Assembly: GCA_002751075.1 (NCBI GenBank)
Contig: NAOQ01000020.1
Location: forward strand, 221,021-285,020
Direction: 5' to 3'
DNA length: 64,000 nt
Source: Ichthyophonus hoferi
Taxonomy: Eukaryota; Opisthokonta; Ichthyosporea; Ichthyophonida; Ichthyophonidae
In this document: positions 1 to 22,236 of the stretch, in pieces
Position numbering within the stretch: position 1 is the stretch's first letter
How the letters are laid out: each line of letters starts with the position of its first letter
Made by a program: the position numbers and the translations under genes
The notes under the pieces: generated by a model
What the model was told of the DNA's origin: nothing
Seen by the model: the letters and a program-made list of their open reading frames with translations, nothing else
The model's database searches: none

Positions 1-99
1 TAATATAACTTGTATATTATAACTTGTATATTATAACTTGTATATTATAACTTGTATATTATAACTTGTATATTATAACTTGTATATTATAACTTGTAT
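1..99. repeat. 14-bp tandem repeat
   Basis: About seven near-perfect copies of a 14-bp unit (aacttgtatattat) lie at the left edge, upstream of the first recognised MCM4 exon. The array may continue outside the window. It is probably intronic, because the first visible MCM4 exon begins mid-protein. Confidence 0.9.
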
Positions 100-309
100 G
101 CACACCCATATACGCATACACATACATCCCTATCTATATATACTAACACATCCTTTATGTTTTATTGTATCCTAGCTGTCTGCCTTCATTCTCCTCTCTC
201 CTTTCTTCTCCTTCTCTCCCTCCTCTAGTAATCTTCTGCTCTCTGGTTTTGGGTCAGCTCGCGCACACCCTATACTAATATGCTAATTCATCACAATCCT
301 TCCTTACAG

Positions 310-9220
<8,911 letters not shown>

Positions 9221-9467
9221 GACATAGGGGTGGATGTTACTGAATACTGACCGGGTTTACGAGCTACCAAAATCCTATATATGACGGAGTGTAGAGTATG
9301 GAGTTATGTAGATATTGATGGACACTCTATAGGGGTGACTGGATTAGCTAGAATAGGTTGGACCCTTTGTAGGTATTATTAATAGATGGGGACAGTAACA
9401 TAGCCAACTATGTACACTACTGCCTCGTAATTAACTACATATAGTTTTACCGATATACGCTTGTCAT

Positions 9468-9473
9468 AATAAA
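9468..9473 (+). terminator. Candidate MCM4 poly(A) signal
   Basis: This AATAAA is the first canonical signal after the MCM4 stop, about 250 nt downstream. It is an inference from the motif alone. Confidence 0.45.
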
Positions 9474-11084
9474 TGATCCTAACATATTAATTTATGATGC
9501 GAGGTGTTACCAAGTGTCACCATATTGGTAGTACCATGAGTGGAAACTATCCTACCTCCTGTTGCTATCCTGCGTACTGTAAGCTAGAGGGCGGGTCGAC
9601 TCTTTCATTTTTGTCAAGGTTGGACCCTCTCTACCTGGTGTCTTTCACCTAACTTATTATTTAACTGGATATCTGTTGTTGAAGTATTTGGGAAATATTT
9701 CAAAAAATATCCTTATTCAGATGTCTGGTGCTCTACCAGTGAGGCACTAATAATATAAGTTTGGCCAAGCTAATGAGTATAGATAATCGTTTTTAATAGC
9801 GTTTGGGAGGCAATGGTATGGATTTCCTCTACCATTCCCTCCGTAATTTTCTGCTTCGTTGAAGGAATAAAAAATAAACTATGTATATCTTTTCTGGCTT
9901 GTGGTTGTGGTGGACTTCAATAGTAGATATATATTGTATTAAGTGGCTCCTCGAATATAATCTTGATTAATAATGTTTTTATTGTGAATAAAAAATACAC
10001 GGTATCATAGCGAGTGAGAATCCTGTTTGTGACTCGGAACCCATGCTTGCGTTACGCTTCCAAAGAGTCGGCTTGTTCGGGAATGTAACCCAAAGTGGAT
10101 GGTGCATTTCATCTAAGACCAAATATTGGCACGAGACCGATAGCGAACAAGTCCCATAGGGGAAAGATAAAAAGAACATTGAAACGAGAGTTAAAAAGTA
10201 CATGAAATGGTTAAAGGGGAAACAAATCGGGCTAGTATTAGTAGATTTGGCTATCAGCTGCAGACCCTAAGGGCTCCCGACTCAAATGAGCCAGCCGAGA
10301 GCCAATGAAGTAAAAACGTTTTCCAGTTAACCAAAAGAGGGATAAATTCGCAATACTAAGGGGGGGCGTAAGTCTCTAGGACGTGAGTGCTGCCCATTGA
10401 AAGAGTCTGCCAATATTTTAGAACTACAAGCACTAGAATCACTACAATAAGGGCATCAACGAAATTTAAGTCAGCGATGTTAAATGTCAACGATAAGAAT
10501 AATCTTTCTTTTAAATTGATTACTTATCACATATTATTCGTAGCGAGACGTAGGTATGGATTAGCAAGGTTTTTTCCATCCCTAACTACTTTCTGGCGAA
10601 TTTGCGGCCAAGGGAGGGGCAGAATCAACATAGAGGACCCTATGGCTCTTGAGTATAGTTTACAAGAGCCATTATTTACGTTTTTCTGAAAAGGTGAGGC
10701 CGCAAAAACCTACCATCTATATGCAGGATTATGACCTAGCACCTCTTCCAGAATTGATGTTAGAAGCAATTGTTTTTACTTTTGCCTTTATAAGCAGATT
10801 AGAAAAGGAGGCAAAACCCAAAGGTATACAAAGACTAATCGTCGGTTGAAGGGAAAAGTTGTAATAGTAAGACTGTTGAGCAATAATTTTAGATATTGAA
10901 AGATAAAAGCCTTAATCTGCAGCTTGAGAGTATTGAGCCAATATTTTGGGCTGCAGAATAGCCTAGAACTAGTCTGTTCATGTGATTTATGCGTTTTTCT
11001 CGACGATTTTCTCTTTTCATTTCTCCTACTATTTGTATTAGTTATCCTATGCCTATGTGTGTGTCTATAAAAAATTTCTGGTTG

Positions 11085-11204
11085 CTAAGTAACATTTTAT
11101 TCTCTAGGCGGCGTATACTATGACTAAGTAACATTTTACTCTCTAAGCGGCGCATACTATTATGACTAAGTAGCATTTTATTCTCTAAGCGGCGCATACT
11201 ATGA
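11085..11204 (+). repeat. 39-42 bp tandem repeat x3
   Basis: Three head-to-tail copies (11085-11123, 11124-11165, 11166-11204) of a unit beginning ctaagtaacattttattctc and ending in a ggcgcatactatga-like sequence. The middle copy carries 3 extra bases. The copies differ at a few positions. The array lies about 1.1 kb upstream of the HMG-WWE start codon. Confidence 0.9.
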
Positions 11205-12337
11205 CTTGGAAGATAAAGACTGAGAATTGAGAACTCAGTGTTACGAACTTACCCGATCTTATGGAACAGTGAATGTGTAATTGACAATACAATAGGCTAA
11301 AAAAAAGCCAACACCAGTGCAATTAACCCAGCTCCAATTTTTAGCCAGTCAGTTGTCAACAGCCTATTATCTAGGCCCTGGCCCACTCAAGGCCGCAGTG
11401 CCCCCTATAAGACGGGCTAAATTAGTCCAACGTAGCACAAATCGCCCCATTTAACGGACGGACTGCCATCTTAAATAACCGCCGGAGATATTTGTTTATC
11501 TTTAACCCCAGCAACAAGTACTATTATTTGTTTGCTACTTCGCTTTACTTTTAACTCTCTTTTCCATTAAAAGCTGCTTGTTACAGCGAGATTATTCTTC
11601 TCTATTTTAGGAGTTTGATGAAATGCCTTTCCATCCTCTTCCCCACACCTTGATATAAGTAGCTGCAAAATGATAACTTATAATATTAACTCGTAATATT
11701 TTCTACCATCCCTCCTATTACTATACTGTATTTTGTAACTATAACTACGTTGTTGTTTTCTCCCGCATACCAGGTTATTCTGTGCCACTTTTCACTTTTT
11801 TTTTAAAAAAAATAAAGTTTTAAATTTCAGTTGCACATACATTTGCTACCCTCGTAGTAGGTAGTATTTTATCTCAACATTTCCTCTTTGAACTCTGTGC
11901 TTTTCATCGTTTTTCTCATATTTTCCCTTGTATAAGTCTAGCTGATTATTGTTGCAACTCTTCATATTTTCATCTATATTTCCTGTTCTTTTTTATCTTC
12001 CGCCGCTATTTCACCACCACGCCATAAAACAACATGATTATTGAGTACAGACATTGTACTCACTATTTTTTCAGTAATTAGATTTACATTTATATTTTGC
12101 TGCACTGTTTTTTCTCTCTTACATTGCAAACTTGGTGTATAATGACCCAACACCCAAGGGTATTACGCTGAATTTTGATAGAAGGGCTGATTCAAGAGAT
12201 ACACCAAGGGTAGGGTTAAAATATATTATTATAGTAGTAACCATAAGTGGGATTTCTGGTGATCTTGCTTGTGCAAGTATTATAGCATAACAATCGTTGT
12301 CTCGTGTGTGCAGGCCAACCAACTTAGTCTCTATAAC

Positions 12338-15300
12338 ATGGCCAAGGGGAAAAAAGACACGGAGAAGAGCCAGGTCGCACCTAGTCTCAAGAAGAAACAT
12401 TCTTCTGCTGGCCAGGACTCACCGGTTGTTAAGGTAGGCAAAGGTACTGTCAAGGCGAAGGACACTGAGACACCTATATCGAAGAAAAAGAACGAGAAGG
12501 CGATGGGTACCACCGATAACAAGAAGGCCACTCCAACCAAGGGGCAGAGTAAGGCCAAGGCTCTTAAGACGGCTGAGGGTGCAGAGAGTGTAGACAACAC
12601 CCAAGTGGAGGAGGGAAAGAGAGTGCCAGATGGAATAGATACTAGTGTTAAGGTACAAGACAAGGAAAACAATGCCAAGAAGAAGAGTAAAAAGGCCCCG
12701 AGTGAGGTTCAGCCACAAGGTACTACTAGCACTAATGTGAGCAAGGAACTACCAAAGAGAAAGGGTGGACAGGCTCAGAAACAGGAGAATAGCCAGAATG
12801 TAGAGGAAACAGCGACAGAAACTCGGGACGAGGAGGGTAAGGCCAAAAAAAGAAAGAAACAACAGAGTGAGAGTGAGGCAGAGGTGGTCCAAGAGTCAGC
12901 CAATAAGAAAAAGAAAGCAAAGCATGACCATGTTCAGGTGAGTTGAGTAGGTGGTGAGCCTCCTGTTGCTATGTTTACTATGGCACATTCCTTTCTTTCT
13001 ATCTCGTATCTTAGTATGCATGCTCTATTGTCTCTTCTCCCCTTATGTAGTATTAGCTCGAATCCCACAGTCCTTTAGTTTTTCCATGGTTATCAAGATA
13101 TTAGCATTTATGTCTACGGAGCTAGGTTGGTTTTCTTACCATGTCCCCGTGTTATATTAGCCATTAATCATATGCCTTATATACTTCCCTACCCTCTTTT
13201 CCCTCTCCCCCTTTCTACTTTTTACGTTCTCTTTGTTCTCCATTACTTTCCCACGCTACTCTATTCTTTTTATTCTCCGATATATGGTTTGTAGGAGCAG
13301 CCTGGAGAGAAAGTGGCTATCAAGGATGAGCCAATCACCGATAAGATCACCATGACCATGCTGGATAGGAGGGCGGCAGCCAAGGATAAGAAGGAGGAGT
13401 TTAAAAAGAAATACCCGGGCGTTCAAGTACCCAGGCGGCCTCTTACTGGCTACATGTACTATCGTGATGATGTCATCAAGTCTCTGAGGGTAAGTCGCGC
13501 ACTATATCATGGCCGACCTTTCTTTTAGTACTTAGATATCTAGGCCTACCTGATTGCACACCTGCAAATCTATGCTCCATATGTCTATGTTTATTGACTC
13601 TACCTTCTATAATCTGTTGTAAACATATTATCACAGTACTATTACCTTCTCCTGTCTGGTCTGTCCTCCCTACGTATATGTATTGACCACTATACATACA
13701 TTATACCCTATGCTATCATTGTTCCACCCACCCCCCTATCCCATGTAATGTATTATTTATTGAGTTATCACATAGTACTGGCCCTTTCTTAGGCTATCTC
13801 ATTTCCTACACGCATCTTTATTACAACCTTTTATCGTTCTCTTTATTTTATGACTTACTGTATGTTCTCAGTTCTCTCTCTGAGTAGAGACCTTCCTTAA
13901 TTCACAACATTTATCCTATCTCGCTCTCCATTTCTCTGTCACACACACAGAGGATTTTGTTTTTGTTCCACTACCTATTTTTCTTCCGTACCTACCTACC
14001 TATATCTTGTTCAAGATAAGTTAGTCTACATGCCATTATAATATGCTAGATAGTACAATGCACTGGGATGGCTTATGATTGGATCCCTTAAAGATATAAT
14101 ATTCGTGCCTGCTAATGTCTCTTCCGACCTGCCTATACATACCCATGTTTAATATAATCTCCTTATAATGCTCTCTGGTCTCTTGTGTCTTCTTGTCCCT
14201 ATATTCCTTACAATACCTCATTAATTGTATGTATACACACAATCACCCCAGTGCACACTGGCCTACTACATGCCATAGGTCTCCACCTCCCTACCTTTTA
14301 TCTATGTTAACGTGTAGCCTGTCTTTACCCCACAGGAGGCTCATCCTGATATGAAGACTGCCGATCTATGGAGTCTTATTGCTAAGCAGTGGATGCAGCT
14401 CTCTGTGGCGGAAAGACAAAGATACTTGGACAAGAACAAGGCCGACTCCCAACGTTATCAACAGGTCAGTACCTTACCTCTGTATACGCTATCGGCCTTT
14501 GTTGCATACCTCCTAGTGATTGCTTTGCCACAACCCTTTTCTTACAGATGATCTAATATATTATTTATAGGGTCCACTTCTTATTATCTTTATTACCTGA
14601 TTGGCTTCTTCATGGCTGGTATTACAGCACGTATGGTCTGTTTTAACTATGCTATAGGCCTGTAGTTAAAGTGATTAAAATACTTCTAGTATAGGGTTGT
14701 AAGGTATATGGGGCCACTGGTCAGTCAGCCCTGCTTATAATCCCCTCTCTCTAGGAGTGGAATGAGTTTGTGGTGGCCAATCCCAACATCCAAATTGCCA
14801 CCCCCAAGACAGTGCTCAAGAGTATGCAGTATGGTATGGTGTCACCTTCTGGGCTATTAGTTTGATCACCTTATATCTGTGGTAATATGTCCTGGTTGTA
14901 GTTATATCAAGAAAAATTAATTTGTTGTTTCTTGGTTGTTCTCAATTCTACACATTTCCTTTTTATTTTGTTATTGTCTGTAGCCTACTGACACATTATG
15001 AGTGTTGGTATTGTCACCTGGTGTGACGTACCGCCCTTTCCCTCCAGTGGGCTGAGCCTGTGTACCTTATATGTTAGAGGTGGGGTGGGGGTCTACATGG
15101 TGCATACTTGGCTGAGTGCTTACGTTACGCTTCTTTCCCAATTGTGTACAACTGCTTTTATTTTACAGTGCAAACTCATACACGTATATACATATACCCT
15201 ACCTTGCTCTCCTATAGACATTATCGTATACACCACCAGTCACTGTCCGCCCTCTTTCTCCTGCTCCCTTCTTATTATCTGTTACTCATTGGTGTGTCAT

Positions 15301-18300
15301 ATAGTGTAATGACCAGTAAAATACCCTCTGCCTTTCATTGATTGGCCCACAGGGTTGCCCAAGAAACCTCTGACTGCGTATCAGTTGTATACACAACAGC
15401 AAATGAAAATTATTGGCTCAAACCTTAACCATACTAAGGTATTGTTTTATATTTCTTTATAACTTAATGTTATTATCCATTTATAATAATAACATATATG
15501 CCAAACGATGCCGCTCTATGCCGGTATTACTATAATCTTCCTTTCTACTCTCATCTGGCATCCTAGTACTATCCACCATGTTTCAGAGTATTAGCTGTAG
15601 TAGTAATATATCTGTTCTAGTTTAGAGGGAATTGACGCTTTGATGCACTTTGGTGCTAATGTAGATATTGCACAATGAGACTGATTAGTAAGAGGTGCTA
15701 TATTATTATATTATGAGGTAAACAATAGCCATTATTACTATTTAATGTTAGTAAGCAATTCTCTAATTCCTGGGGAGGGGCCCAGGGATCTGGGCACTGA
15801 TTATTGTGACTAATCTTGTTCTGTTGCAGATGAATGTCACCGTTCATATGAAGGAGATTGCTAAGAAATGGCATGCCCTCTCCCCTAAGGTGGCCCAGAA
15901 GTGGAAAGACATAGCTGTGGTAGGTTATAGAGTATAGTCTAGTACAGTACGGTATAGTATAGTATAATCTAGGCCTCAGACTGCCTTTCCCTTTACATCT
16001 TTTACTTGTTTTTCATTTAAACATATATGTGGCTATAATTGCATCCACCTACCCCTTTTGTGCCTTTACTTGTTGTTCATCACATACCTTACGTCTACCT
16101 GGCTTTCTCTCGGCCATCAATGCAGTATTGATCCTGTTAATGTTATATTTTCATTAAAATCAGCTGTAAGTCAAATCTGGTTGTATTGGATATTTAACCT
16201 TTCGGACTCCCTTGTCCCTCTCTTCTTTCTGTAGCTACGAGGCCATCCCATTCGCCTTACATACTTTCCCTTTCCCCATCTCTCTCTAACTTATTATATA
16301 CCATCCTTTGGCTGTCTAGGAAGAGCAGGCCAAGTATGAAGAGACTGTGGCGGGACTACCCGACGATGAGAGGGAGAGGCTGCTTTTATTGGTCACTAGC
16401 CTGAAAAGCGGCACTAAAAGACCAGTCAAGGCCGCCTCTCTTGCTGTTAATACTGATGTACCTCTGGTGAGTGCCTGCGTGTGGTAGTCTCCCCCAGGAT
16501 GAAGTATCTATTGATTAATGTGTGTTCATTACAACTACATTCTATATACGCAGAGCATGCAGGGGGTATGGTTGTAAGAGTTCATTGCCCTAACCTTTAA
16601 TCAGCCCCCCAGTAGTGGCCTCTCTAGGAGACTATATAGAGTGTTGCCAATAACTGGGTTTCCCAACTTGTATTTATTGACTCTTGCTTGTCCCACCCCC
16701 CTCGGGCTCTTATCCAATCCTATGCTGCATTTAAAATAGTATTTCTACTTTTCTACTCTATTTGACTTTATTAAAAATATAAATGTCGGAATACAACATT
16801 AACTAGACTATTTGCAGTATATGAGGGACCCACAACACTACTTTATGCATCGTGCAAAGTAAGATTCTGTCCTCTCTCCCGGTCTTTCTCCTACTTCAAC
16901 CTAGTATTCTCTTAAGCAGTGACAGATGTTTATAAATAAGAAATGATTGACTATAAGAACACCTATTAATATGAGATATATCTGTTGTACATACAGGGGT
17001 ACTGCCGACCCTTGTCCTATATTAACTATCACCCCTCCTCGCACCCTCTCCATTACAGGTACCTTAAGGCAGGCAATGGGGCTAAAGGGAAGCCAGATGC
17101 GGTGGGTCCCCCTATATTACCTTTCATCCTGCCTTGATGGTGTTTTCTGTCTTCTCTATTTGTTTATTTTCCTGGTCATTACTCTTTCTACATTATGTGG
17201 CTTTGTTCAGTGGAGATTAGCATGGCTTACCATTTGTACTAAGTATTATTTATAGCTATTATTATTGGATTAGTTGATACTTGCTATGTGTAATCAACTG
17301 TGTCAGTTGTTCCTACACACATTATATATTATATATGCACATGAGATGATAGGGGAGGGGGTAGAGAGGGTATCATGAGACCTCTAACTAAGCCTAAGCT
17401 GGGGTGATAGCCAAGCACAGAGGGAGACTATAAGGATGTATTGGCCGACCAGGCCCACCAAGAACGCTTTGAATTTGAAGTTGCCTTAATGCAGGTTGGT
17501 CACCTCGCAATTCACCAAAAATACCCCGTGTAACTCTATTTACATAGGTGTGAAGCCACATTGATGTGAGTAAATATATATATATATATATTGTACGCTG
17601 ATTTAAAGAAATTAGATTGTACAATTATGTTATTATTGGTACTATAGTAGCCAGGAACCAGGATTGTTAGTTGCTACCAGCCATTGCTGTATATTATATC
17701 ATGTAGGCTGACCCTTTCTACGATAGACCCGATTTACTCAGGACCAGGCCAAAAAATACAAGGGTGTATACATCTGGCAGTACATGTCTTGGTAAGCTGA
17801 CCATGCCCTACCCTGATCACAAAGCTATAGGGGCTGATACTTGCATATATACCTAGACCTTTATAATCCCCTCCCATACTGACCGACCTAATTCATTTTC
17901 TACCTGTAGCTGTTATACTTTAAAACACATATATCTCGTCTTTTTCTTGCTTATTTATAGTTTCAGACTTTTGTACTTTTTTTTCGATGTAGTATATTGT
18001 TGTTAAGATTGGTGTAAAATTAAGCAAGGCGTATTGTATTATGGTTGCTATGTTTCAGTGTGCTAACTAGGGAACTGCAATGATTGAGTTAAAGAGGTCA
18101 CTCCTAATATACTCGCACTTGATTGGTTATAGTGATGCAACCTGGACTGACTTCCCTTTGGAGGCTAATGCTAAACTATGCAAGGCGGTCAAACCAGTAA
18201 GAAATACTACCCTAGAGGCTGATCTCTAGCTTTCATTTATTAGTCTTTTTTCTCTACCTCTCTTATCCCACCCTTTCTTGACTTGTTTGCAACTAATGTT

Positions 18301-18790
18301 ACATATCCATGCATAATTATTAGCATTCTTGTGCAAGATAGATGTATGCTTGTAGGTGTATAGTTAGTGGGTGTGATTCAGCCTCTTCATTAAAGAATAA
18401 GGCGGACATACATCTGATGTTATCCCATGGGTGCCAACATTATCTTTTATAACCCTCTGTGCACTCTTTCTGCAGGGTGTCAAGACTGTAGCAGTGCACC
18501 TCAATGGCGCGGTGTACACCCTAGTGCTGGCTACCATGCAGTTAGTACCGGGTCCCTTTGGGAAGAAGCTTGAGGCTTGTATACAGCCAAGCAATGAAGA
18601 TAGAATCCAGCACACTATCAAGCATGCTCAGTATATTGTTGGTCAGCAACAGAAGGCCAGTAGGAAGCATTTCAAACATTCTGTGGTAGCCCTTGACACG
18701 CCTCTCCTCGACGTACGCTGTGTACAGCATGTCGGTGGGATCATAGGTTCTAAAGTGGTCAAGGAAGAGGCTTATTCAGAGGATGTTTAG
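12338..18790 (+). CDS. Triple HMG-box + WWE domain protein, copy 1
   Basis: Probable nuclear chromatin protein of 636 residues. Exons: 12338-12937, 13295-13489, 14336-14464, 14755-14833, 15353-15438, 15830-15919, 16320-16466, 16818-16858, 17059-17101, 17423-17494, 17742-17791, 18133-18196, 18476-18790. Phases close exactly. Residues 1-200 are Lys/Glu/Ser-rich with several NLS-like clusters. HMG box 1 (about 245-318) starts VPRRPLTGYMYY; box 2 (about 335-410) starts GLPKKPLTAYQLY. A third, degenerate box (about 443-500) contains DPQHYFMHRAKYL. A WWE domain follows (about 503-565): YIWQYMS, then TWTDF, then NGAVYTLVLATMQ. HMG boxes bend DNA, and WWE domains of the RNF146/HUWE1/PARP families bind ADP-ribose units; a PAR-reading architectural role is inferred. 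Psi-K-x-E SUMO-type motifs occur (IKDE in exon 2, VKEE near the C-terminus). I do not recognise a named orthologue. The gene at 57.4 kb has the same domain order. Confidence 0.85.
15620..15815 (+). repeat. Interspersed repeat family R2, copy in intron
   Basis: A diverged copy of a repeat also seen at about 19675-19965 and 63332-63560. Shared stretches include attga-gctt-gatg followed by attgcac-atgaga, and further on gcaa-ttctct and ctg-gcactgattat. It lies inside the intron 15439-15829 of the HMG-WWE gene. The class is unknown and no coding capacity is seen. Confidence 0.6.
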
Positions 18791-19093
18791 GGTGGGTGAG
18801 AGTTGCTGGTGTGTGGATATATTACTAGTTATTTTAGCAATATGCCCTAGGTTTGACCTGTAGTTTCCTGACTCTACTGAATATGGTTTTTTATTTGCTT
18901 GGGATTTCTTCTAATGTTTTCGCTTACTGTGGTTTTTATTTGATTTTAATGACTGATCATTGAAAATTAAAGATCTTGTGGCAGGTTCACACTCATGCTA
19001 TGCTTTACTATAGTTAGACTACTAGTGGTCTGAATCAGACAAGTTAGGTATAATTATAAGATACTTTCAGTCAGTACATGCCTAGTCATAGTA

Positions 19094-19099
19094 AATAAA
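19094..19099 (+). terminator. Candidate poly(A) signal of HMG-WWE copy 1
   Basis: AATAAA about 300 nt after the TAG at 18788-18790, followed closely by a GT-rich stretch (gttgtggggtt). Assignment is by motif and position only. Confidence 0.5.
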
Positions 19100-19674
19100 G
19101 TTGTGGGGTTACCTAATCCCTGTGTTCTACCCATCTGTATTCATGACTGGTCTAGTTGACCTAGTGTACTAGGGTCATGCGAGATGTATTCCCTCTATAT
19201 CTCATAAGTATCATAAACACTTTTAAACAAACTAGTTATATTATTGAATACCTGCAATAGCCACATATAACATGACCTTGTTTATAGACCCGAAGACTGC
19301 TGGTGTCAATATTTATCTAACATTTATCTACTTTGCATCTATTAGTGTATGCGTATATTTAGGGATTATTAAATGTAAGCCCATTATGTTAATTAATAAT
19401 TTATAGTGAATTACAATACCAATCTTTTGTTAACTTAAAGATCCTATCTAGGTGTTGGTTTCTTTTAACTTTTCAGAAACTGTGGCAGTTCTAGCGACCT
19501 GTCCACAGCTGCCAGAATCTCCAATTGTATGACTGGTAGTTAATATTGCTATAACTGTGTTAGTAATAGTCACTTGTTGGGATCTGTCTTTAGGGCTCAG
19601 TTGTTGTGATAGAGGCTCTATGGAAGGCTCATATACCAACTCTCTAGGTAACTGGCTGTAGTAATTACATCTTT

Positions 19675-19965
19675 GTTCCAATTCATAAGGGATTGATACG
19701 CTTGGATGCGAATGTGGAAATTGCACCATGAGATGTATCAGTAAAGGGTGATATATTACGACATAAATAACAACTGTTAGCAAGCAGTTCTCTGGATTTT
19801 GAACGAGCGAGTAATCTGGACACTGATTATCATAAACGAGAGCCAGTGGTGGATTGGACTGGACATAAATAATAACGATGTGGTTATTAGTTACATATAA
19901 TTACATGCCAAGTATTTTGGTGTGCGCTTACGAGAACTTGGTATTTTGCGATTGATACCGCGTAT
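19675..19965 (+). repeat. Interspersed repeat family R2, intergenic copy
   Basis: The longest copy of the family. Its first half matches 15620-15815 and its second half (tttgaacgagcgag-aatctg and tacgagaactt) matches 63440-63550. This copy links the other two, which share only parts with each other. Confidence 0.6.
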
Positions 19966-22146
19966 CTGTGAGCGGGGGTCCTTCATTATTGATTGTTGTT
20001 TTCCTTAATATTTCGTTTTTACCGCGTGTGTTTTTTTTAACTTAACACCCGTAGAGCTGTGTTCAATAATCCAAATGGGACCATTATTCATAAAGATTCT
20101 TGTTGACTAGCACAATTCATGGAAAATAACAGAGACCCACTAAGAATGTCTGATCCTATTTCGATAATCTTACACTATCGTACTTATTTGAATAGCTGCT
20201 CATCAGCCAATTCACCAATGTAAGTGCTTACAAATTGTGTATCGACAGATCAATTTGAACTGATGTGTTTATTCAGAGTTAACGATCTTGTAACGTAATC
20301 TAAAAATGCACCAGCATGTCAATCTATATAAATAAGATTTCATAATGTATTGAATTACTAAGCCAGCACTTTATTAAAGGTACAATGCCAATAGGTTCGG
20401 CACTGACTTGCTTTACATAGTATTGGAGTGTTTCAACATGATGAAATTCATATGACTAGGAAATCAAAATAGTAATTAATGATATAATTGAAAGTATTCT
20501 TACCGTATACTATCCAATGGAATATATAAAATCAAATAAGTAAATTGGGAAATTTTAAATACAAAAATCCAGAGTAGTGTACGCACCAAACTAAAATATA
20601 ATTTACAATTACTTAATCCGTTAGCTTTGAAAGGGAAACAGCTAAGTAAAAAGTTGCAGTTGATGATCAGTGAACATTTTAACAAGGAAATTTGCTATAT
20701 TATGTATAGTAGTATTGCACAGGAGACTTGCTAGGTTAAGCCAATATTTTGGAGAGATTGAACAGTGAATATCCCAATAAATAGCAAGGAAGTCAAAAAG
20801 AAATTATAAAGAAAAGTGTAATAGAAATACAGCTAGTTATCATTTAAATGTGGTGGTAAGACACAATTACCGTTTAGATAAGTATTATTATGTGGTGTAT
20901 TTGTATGTTAGCCAATCTATCAGGTAACACAATGTCAAAGTGTTTAGGCGTAGGTATTAATTTTAATTACCTAGCTATAGTTTAATTATAATTAGTGATA
21001 CCAAACACTTGTTTCGGTTATCAGTTTTTCATTAGTATCTATATATAAGAAGTTATATATATTAATATTGATATAGTAAATAGGGAAAGAGACTTGGATG
21101 GTTTCTTTCATACTAATACGTAATTCTGTTGACTGAAAACAAAATATAACTAGCTTCCTGTCTTGGTACTATAACCTGTAATAACTATAAAATGCAATTG
21201 AACATAAAAATATAAAACAATATGGCAAGCTTTTAAACGTGAACTTCAGAGAAATTGAGCATTTTCCTATTTTATCTCGACCAGACCCTTAAAATAGGGA
21301 AGTGAGTAATTTCTTAACTTGTGAAAGAGCGACAAAAAATAATTATTGTACGTTATTATTTAATAGCTTACTACCTATTACCTCTTAGTAGTTCAGTTGG
21401 GATTAGTCGGGTAAAATTGCTATTGGAAAAATAAATAGTTTCAAATTATTATTATGCACGGTAAATAGCTATTGTATTGTTAATCTTACTATTTCTTTCT
21501 ATATAGTAAATATATTTGTTCTATAGCGGAGACAACACTAAGAGTATAACACCAAAAATAATAACAGAAAAGATAGTAAAACAGAAATACAAAAATGACC
21601 ATGCTGGCTAGTGATGTGGCCCGTATGAAAGATGGAACGAGATTTCCCTTTGAAGTGTATGAAGAGTAGGTTTTGTCGGGGAATATGTTTAGGGTTGGGT
21701 CTACCGGAAACTATAACTTTAATTATTGAATGTGATGGATGTGGAGTGGTAATTGATAAGACACATATTCTCTTCTCTATACTATGTGTCAGTTCATAAA
21801 TCAAGATATTATATATTCACAAACTCTTTGATCCCAAACTTGCTTCTGTATAAATATAAATAGAAGAGAAGGGAAGGAAAGAGGTAGAACTGGCTGGTAA
21901 ATGACAGAATGAACAGGGTATAAATGAGAATACTAAAGAAGGAGAGGAAATATAATTAAAGGAATAGTACAAGTTCATTTTTTGAGAATCTGCTATTTTT
22001 TATTATCAAGAGGTAGATGTTGTATTTCTCTTCCATATATAGGCAAAGAGATCACTGTAACATATTATACGTACAAGTCAACATATCTAGAGAGAAGATA
22101 TCTCAATATATGTATTGAATATGTTCATATGTTAGGTAGGGTTGTG

Positions 22147-22236
22147 AAAGGTTTATTTGGACGTAGCAAATCAGATAGTCAATAAACTAATTGAAGATAA
22201 CGGTAGGAAAAGTATTGCCCATCATCCATGTATTAG
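22147..22236 (+). other. ZZZ3: Possible upstream ZZZ3 exon
   Basis: An open stretch ends at a good donor (ttag|gtatgc) in phase 2, exactly the phase needed to join the exon at 22477. It reads VYLDVANQIVNKLIEDNG and so on. No convincing acceptor or start codon was found at its 5' side, so it is only a candidate. Confidence 0.3.

Larger units (their letters stand above)
9221..12337. other. Intergenic region between MCM4 and the HMG-WWE gene
   Basis: No convincing gene is seen. The proximal part is the MCM4 3' UTR, with a candidate poly(A) signal at 9468. A 39-42 bp triple repeat lies at 11085-11204. A relatively GC-rich block at about 11330-11520, containing a CCATCTT core, could belong to the promoter of the downstream gene. 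Short open frames at 10387-10849 have no recognisable similarity. An acceptor-like cag at 12311-12313 just before the next start codon suggests that gene has a spliced 5' UTR. Confidence 0.6.

Noticed and set aside
10387-10849. Two short open frames downstream of MCM4
   Set aside because: No recognisable domain, splice context or similarity; length is within chance for the region.
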